DNA of 64,000 bases from Acanthosoma haemorrhoidale (taxonomy: Eukaryota; Arthropoda; Insecta; Hemiptera; Acanthosomatidae), in assembly GCA_930367205.1 (NCBI GenBank), contig OV884011.1:85917474-85981473 (forward strand), in the 5' to 3' direction. Shown piece after piece: positions 59,056-64,000 of the stretch. The translations under genes and the position numbers were made by a program. The number at the start of each line of letters is the position of its first letter. Within the stretch, counting starts at the first letter, position 1. The notes below the pieces were generated by a model, which was not told the origin of the DNA, made no database searches, and saw nothing but the letters and a program-made list of their open reading frames with translations.

Positions 59056-59959
59056 GGATGTTGGGGAGGCGCCCTCCGGGGAAGGTCTCGCAGTGGTCGG
59101 AGAAATGCAGGTGGATGATTCTCTAGAACAAATTCGAGAGTTGAGTCAGCAGACTGATGGGGTGGTAATGAAATGGCTCATAACCGCTTTTCGCTGGTTT
59201 CAGCAGGGGGACGACCACAGCGTGCTTCCAGTTCTGAGGGAAATAGTGCAGCCTGAAGCAGGAGTTCAACACGTTGGTGATATACGAGATTCCTTTCCTC
59301 GGCAGTTGCTTGAGTAAAATGTTCTGGATCCCGTCTTCACCGTGTCTTCTTCCCGTTCGTTCTTCAAATGAAGGCAGCCACTTGCCTGTGGGAGGTGTAG
59401 ATTTCGGTAGTGGTGGGGAGGGTGAGAGAGGGGGGTCGAGGGCTCCTACTGGCTCGCCTTGGCCTTGGCTCAGGGCCCCGTAGTGATCTGCCAATATCCG
59501 CCTGTTTAGTGGTGGGGATGAACTGCCCGTTCACAGCCAGCCTTACACCACTACGTTTGGATCTGGATGTCTCTTATAGTTTCCACATTTGATTATGATC
59601 GCCATGTAGACTAGTGAGGCGGTCTTCCCAAACCGAGTTTTTCCACTGGGCCATCAGGGACTTTACTTGTGTCGTGAGAGCGTTCAACACTGGCTTTAAG
59701 TCCCCGTTTCTGGTTTTAAACCACCTGTTCTTGATGTTGTTACGCTGTCTAATCAGTTGTAGAGTGTGTTCCGGAAGTTTCCTCAGAAGAGGGGGTTTCG
59801 GAGAGAATTTTGGAATCGAGGCATCGGCGACTCGGTCGATGACATCTTAAAGCTGATAGACAACGTAGTCGATATCCCAGGTGTGTCTCAGGCTCGTAAT
59901 TGTGGGCAACTTGGTCTTGATTAGGTGCTTGTAGAGGTCCCACCGGGCCTCGTCGTACC

Positions 59960-60705
59960 TGTATCTAGAAGCAGGTGGCTCTGGCATGTCGCCTTCTAGT
60001 TCATAGAGCCGATGGTCGGAAGTGGCAAGGTCCAAGGCGGAGCACCCAGTGAATCGGTGTGGCTGCTGTGTTAAAAGTAAGTCGGGCGTAGAGGTCCTGT
60101 TGGGGTTGGCGAAATGATGGAAGGTCGGCAGTCCTGGGTGGATGACCGTAAATGGGGTCTTGGTGATGTAGCGGCCGAGAGTGTTAGCTACCGTGCTGCT
60201 CCACCAGCTGTGGTTGGCATTTAGGTCACCCACGATGGCTTGTCTTCCGTCCTGGGCTATTGTAGTGAGCAGGAGCTTGTCACAGTCTCAATTGGCTCGC
60301 CGTCTTCTGTAGACTCCTGACACTATTATTTTGTTGCTGAGTCCTAATTGGAGCGTTACGATGAAGTGGGTGGGGCCTAGGGTCACGGGTGGGGGTAGTC
60401 TCTTGCAGGGCGCTCCGTGCTTCACTAATACTGCTACTCCTCCAGAGACGGTCTCAGTGTCGTGGTGGTAGGCGGTATAACCCGAGAATCGGCAGAAGTG
60501 GCACTTCTTAAACCGGGTGTCTGTAAGGACAGCGATGTCTGGCGAATGACACCGCAGAAGTGTCTCTACGTCGGCTTGTTTGGGCCGGTATTTCTTCCGG
60601 AGTCCTGGTGTTTCCGGAAGCCACCTGAGAGTAAGAGGCAGTCTATCGTGGTGGAGGGGGGGGGCAGGCATGTAAGTGGCCTCGGCCCGGCTGTAATATT
60701 TTGAG
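59960..60705 (-). pseudogene. Jockey-type ORF2 endonuclease domain, broken
   Basis: Apurinic-type endonuclease text in two frames: CHSPDIAVLTDTRFKKC, GYTAYHHDTETVSGGVAVLV, then a stop at 60288, then IVGDLNANHSWWSS (the GDFNAxHxxW motif near 60190-60240), TSTPDLLLT and ATSDHRLYEL, where the usual SDHxPV is changed. This domain nicks target DNA for retrotransposition. A stop and a frameshift near 60240-60290 inactivate it. Confidence 0.85.
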
Positions 60706-60779
60706 CCTGTTTTTGTAGTTCCACGGCCTGTAGCAGTTTTATCCTGTACGGGCTCTGCTGGTAGGAGGCTACGTGGCCT

Positions 60780-61170
60780 CCCCCGCAGTTGGCGCACTAG
60801 AGGGGAATTGAAACGTTCCTAGGGCAATCCTTTGTGTCGTGAGGTTGGCTGCACCTCACGCATTTTGCCTGCTGGAAGCAGTACCACCTGGTGTGGCCAA
60901 ATTCTTGGCAATTAAGACACATAGGCATGCCCCTTTTATCATGAAGTTGCTCACTCTGAAGAGCACATTGTTGATATGACGGACTTGTCTTATTTTTTCC
61001 GCCGTTAAGGTGTGATCGCCAATAACAAGGATTGGCTTGATCTCTGTTTTTGCGCCGTCGGGATTGGATCGACGTAATTGATATACATCGATTATGTTAC
61101 CCACGGTATTAATGTGGACTTTTATCTCCTCAATCGGGTGAGTGAGATCGGAGTTAATGAACTCATCCAC
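60780..61170 (-). pseudogene. Jockey-type ORF1 (gag) C-terminal part with zinc knuckles
   Basis: On the minus strand INTVGNIIDVYQLRRSNPDG and LFRVSNFMIKG lead, after a frameshift, to a series of zinc knuckles: CLNCQEFGHTRWYC and CVRCSQPHDTKDC (about 60925-60830), then after a stop CANCGGGHVASY, in which the last Cys is Tyr. Such gag proteins bind the element RNA. The start of ORF1 is not defined; an ATG is at 61170. Confidence 0.8.
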
Positions 61171-61330
61171 CTTTGAAAATACTAAAGTTTAAACAAATTC
61201 AAAAGCGCACAACCGAATGAAAAAAGCTCAGAATTTCGGCCTTATATAGGCAAGTCAGAGGTCGGCTATGCCCGCGCCCCTAGAGAGCTCCGGCCGTGTC
61301 GTGAACTAGTCCCTCTCTCTGTAAGGACAC

Positions 61331-61997
61331 CTAAGTTTTTATTCATAAAATATGTCTACTTAGACGGGTGTTTTCTAGTCCTCCATATATTCGTGGTGAA
61401 ATAGTTAGCCCAACAAAAGCTATTGAGTTCAGTGCATCTAGGTAATGGAGGAATCAAAGATGTGTTAGGTTTAGGAAACCGCTGTGTAAAATAGGTTCAA
61501 TCTGGGGGGGGGATACTATGTGGTAAGGCGGTTTGCGAAGGGGGTTGCAAGTAAATTTTGGTGTCGGGGTCGTTAAGAGTTGAATAGTTTCATTCCGGTT
61601 GCCTTTTATGTCCAAGTTAAGCCTCCATTACCATAGGGAGTTAGAAGGGATGAAAAATAAAATGAACTGTACAAAATCTGTTGCTTTAATCCAGCAGGTA
61701 TCTATTCTGTCTAATTGTTGTCATAAACTACTGCACTATTAGGGAGAGAAGGACACCATAGTTTTAAGAAATTAGAGGTAGTATAATGTTTTTTTTTAAA
61801 CAAATAGCAGCTCGTTTTCCCCCCATAACTCCATTTAGTTGCTATTGCAGAGGCAGAGAAAAGGGACAATGGCGATTGAATGTTTTTCTACCTTGTTGTT
61901 TAGGTTTTTAAGTATTAAATGTGTTTATATTTGTTGAAATGACCGTTGGTATTGAAGTGATTGACGGTTTGATTAATTCCTTATAAATTCTTAAGTA
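61331..61997. other. Upstream region of the ZC3H10 gene
   Basis: No coding sequence. Holds G and T runs (about 61505 and 61790). The 5' UTR and promoter of the next gene should be here. Confidence 0.4.
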
Positions 61998-62673
61998 ATG
62001 TCAATGAACTCTGTTAGATCTGATGTTCAAGTTAAAATGGCCAACGAAAATAAGAAGACGAATGTTTGCAGGGATTATGTAAGAAATGTCTGTACTCGAG
62101 GTACTAGTTGTAAATACACTCATCCTCTGAAGTATGTTTTCTGTTGGGATTATCAAAATGGTAAATGTAAAAGGTCAGAGTGTGCTTACATTCATTGTAG
62201 TAGGGAGGATGTAGACCATTACAACCAGTTTGGAGAATTACCTCCTCACCTGTTAGAGCTTCCACAGGTCCAGAGTGAATTTAACAGTGCTAATGCTGAT
62301 AGAAGTGCAATCTGCAAGTGTAGAACCAGCTTTCATGGGCCTCCAGCTATAGAACTGGAACCACTACAAAAACGCCGACGTTTTGAACCTGGAGCTTTTT
62401 TAGTTCATGAAAAGCCGTGGACTTTAGAGGATGAAAATGCTTATCTTAGAAATGTAGTTGATTGCCTTAAGAAAAAAGTTGATGACCTGCAAGCTACTAA
62501 TGAATTTCTGCTGGAGCAAAATGCTCAGATGAGGCTGAGTGACAAGTCAGGTTTGACAGCAGTCACAGTCCCTGCTGTGACTATAACAAATGCAACACAA
62601 CTTCCACCTCAAGCCATCGGAACAGTCACTGCATCTGTTGCTACTGTGCCAGTTTCAATTGCAACTGTGGCGG
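61998..62673 (+). CDS. ZC3H10: ZC3H10-like CCCH zinc-finger protein, first coding exon
   Basis: From ATG 61998 (an alternative with better context is ATG 62037) the frame runs 225 codons to a splice donor, GCGG|GTAAGA, at 62674. Two CCCH fingers are intact: C24-X7-C32-X5-C38-X3-H42 and C49-X7-C57-X4-C62-X3-H66. GELPPHLLELP and, further on, LEDENAYLRNVVDCLKKKVD plus LQATNEFLLEQNAQMRL (residues 143-180, a coiled coil) match animal ZC3H10. The tail is Thr/Val/Ala-rich, as in the family. The third finger expected between the second finger and the coiled coil is reduced to AICKCRTSFH and cannot form a CCCH site. ZC3H10 proteins bind RNA. Later exons were not identified in the last 1.3 kb and may lie beyond the window. 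Confidence 0.88.
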
Positions 62674-63847
62674 GTAAGAATTAACTTGTATATATATGCA
62701 TTGTTTACATTTTAAATGATATGTGTTATAGTATAATTAAGGATAACTAAAAGTAAGGTATTAGTAGATTTTAAGGACCATGGGAAAGGAACCAAATTTT
62801 TTCTACCAAACCTGAACAGTATCTATTTTGTAGGTAACAACATTGCAACTTATTTCCTAGTTCAGTGATTGTTGTTTCAATTCAGAGAGTGAATATTACT
62901 CAGTCTTTCATTCACTTTTCTTTTAATATCACAGGGGTTGTAGAAACCTTTGCGTTACATTTGGAGGTGGAGGCTTGCTATGATTAATAACAAATCTGTT
63001 TTTCCTTTAGACATTCATTACGTGAGCTATTCACAGATTTAGTTCAGTGAACTGAAGGGACCAGTTATCCATTAATTTCAGTGAATAACCAATTAATTAA
63101 ATGGTGGACTCACTGATATCTCACCTTTGATTTGTCAGGTTAGTTAGGCAACTCAATTTATATTTTGATGAAAATTTAACCAATAGAAAATTATTATAAG
63201 TTTGGAACAATAACAATTGTTTTTGTCCCCAGATTTATAGGCCAGTAGGTAAGGAGCTGAATTTGGAAATAATTCAAACAAAGATAAAAACTTCAATCAC
63301 TTTATTTTAGGTCAAATATGAATTTTTAGAGCAATAAATTTTGTGTAAAATGAGTACCAATACATACAAATTACTTCGGGTATAAGGTTACTAGCTTATA
63401 GTTACTTAAAGAAAAGTTGCTGTTCTTTTTTCAACTTTTGGTAGTAAGTGGGATTTTCGCTATGATTATGTTTTTAAGGGAAAGTACCTGTTTGAAGAAA
63501 AACTAACTAAGTGAATGCTTTGGATTTAATTCTGTGTTCAATGAATACTAATACATGACAAGTAAAAACTTAAGGGTACAAAGGTGATTGATTAGTCTGG
63601 CGTTATTATTTTTTTTTTTTTACTGAACTATATTTACAGAAAATAAATTGAACAAAATAATAATAAGTAAAAGTATGTAGTATTAATAGAATTATGTCAT
63701 AAGAAGTTGGTGAAAATCATTAATGAAGAACACGGAAAGAACAATTCAAGAGACTATTATTATTATACATAATGAAGACCTATAGAGACATTATACATAG
63801 CATATTACACATCATACTTAGAACATTAGAGCAATGCAATAATCTAT
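62674..63847. other. Intron or intergenic sequence after ZC3H10 exon 1
   Basis: AT-rich, starting with the GTAAGA donor at 62674. No plus-strand exon with a clear acceptor and matching phase could be supported before the end of the window. Confidence 0.4.
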
Positions 63848-64000
63848 TCAAGTACACTCGAGTTTTGCAAGTATTGGTGGGTTTTCATCCATGCCCTCTG
63901 CAGTTTGCTCTGGATCATACTCTTCTAGGTCATCTTCATTCTCACTGTGTTTTTGTAGTAAGTCATTGTCCTGTCCTTTTACATTAGTCTCAGCTTGAAT
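63848..64000 (-). CDS. Putative terminal coding exon of an unknown gene (runs off the window)
   Basis: From the window edge the minus strand is open for 50 codons and ends at TGA (63850-63848). The text is acidic and polar with normal codon usage: NVKGQDNDLLQKHSENEDDL, EEYDPEQTAEGMDENPPI, then LAKLECT. This looks like a natural C-terminus and not AT-rich noise. The family is not recognised. If ZC3H10 continues past the window, this gene would lie within it or face it from the opposite strand. Confidence 0.4.
   Translation of the reverse strand: MQAETNVKGQDNDLLQKHSENEDDLEEYDPEQTAEGMDENPPILAKLECT

Larger units (their letters stand above)
59060..61330 (-). mobile_element. Jockey-type non-LTR retrotransposon, 5' half (ORF1, endonuclease, RT start)
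   Basis: Reading from 61330 on the minus strand: a possible 5' UTR, ORF1 (61170-60780), the endonuclease part of ORF2 (about 60700-59960) and the beginning of RT (59420-59060, GEDGIQNILLKQLPRKGISY, YFPQNWKHAVVVPLLKP, HYHPISLL). The text then stops before the catalytic RT box. The usual decay of non-LTR elements removes the 5' end; here the 5' end is kept and the 3' half is lost, so a later deletion or rearrangement must have removed it. Confidence 0.85.

Noticed and set aside
59274..60704. Plus-strand frames in the Jockey region
   Set aside because: They mirror the minus-strand endonuclease and RT sequence, which has clear motifs.
63772..63987. 71-codon plus-strand frame near the window end
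   Set aside because: The opposite strand reads as better protein (acidic, polar, natural stop). The plus frame has no motif and does not fit as the next ZC3H10 exon.

Overview
This is AT-rich eukaryotic genomic DNA with spliced genes, almost certainly from an arthropod and most likely an insect. It holds orthologues of conserved animal genes (GID8, DCAKD, MIER1, ZC3H10) among decayed mobile elements of kinds typical of insects: mariner, Jockey-, R1- and I-like non-LTR elements, and gypsy elements whose LTRs run AGTTA...TAACT. No species is claimed. Nothing prokaryotic or viral was seen apart from integrated LTR elements.

Layout. 1-24 kb is mostly non-coding. It starts with a dispersed repeat, whose second copy lies near 50.5 kb. 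It also holds two exons of an unrecognised single-span membrane protein (minus, 13.4-12.3 kb), tRNA-like SINE fragments, and decayed non-LTR pieces: a CR1/Kiri-like RT at 16.4-17.9 kb, a zinc-knuckle gag at 18.2-19.1 kb and an R1-like RT at 20.2-22.1 kb. 24.6-29.1 kb is a complete four-exon GID8 gene (plus). 31-33 kb has a pair of hairpin repeats and a non-LTR tail.

33.25-46.6 kb is one block of nested transposons. A mariner is split by an I-like non-LTR element, with a 12-bp target duplication. A palindromic MITE is split by a gypsy element (gypsy I). A second related gypsy (gypsy II, opposite strand) is split by a third, unrelated LTR element. A Jockey fragment and a piece of another gypsy RT follow. 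Every element is broken, but the insertion order can be read from the junctions.

47.0-49.1 kb is a complete five-exon DCAKD-type dephospho-CoA kinase gene (plus). Near 51 kb a 47-bp unit is repeated seven times. 55.3-56.3 kb is an intronless MIER1 homologue (minus). 57-61.2 kb carries more non-LTR remnants, including the front half of a Jockey-type element. 62.0-62.7 kb is the first coding exon of a ZC3H10 homologue (plus), and the last 150 bases look like the terminal coding exon of another gene on the minus strand.

The host genes are unrelated housekeeping or regulatory genes and form no operon or pathway: ubiquitin ligase scaffold (GID8), CoA synthesis (DCAKD), HDAC co-repressor (MIER1) and RNA binding (ZC3H10). 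The most notable signals are two GC-AG introns among the seven introns of GID8 and DCAKD, a 566-codon open frame fusing mariner transposase to an RT/RNase H tail, the readable nesting history, loss of the third zinc finger in the ZC3H10 homologue, and the unrecognised membrane-protein gene. I found no convincing new multi-gene system.
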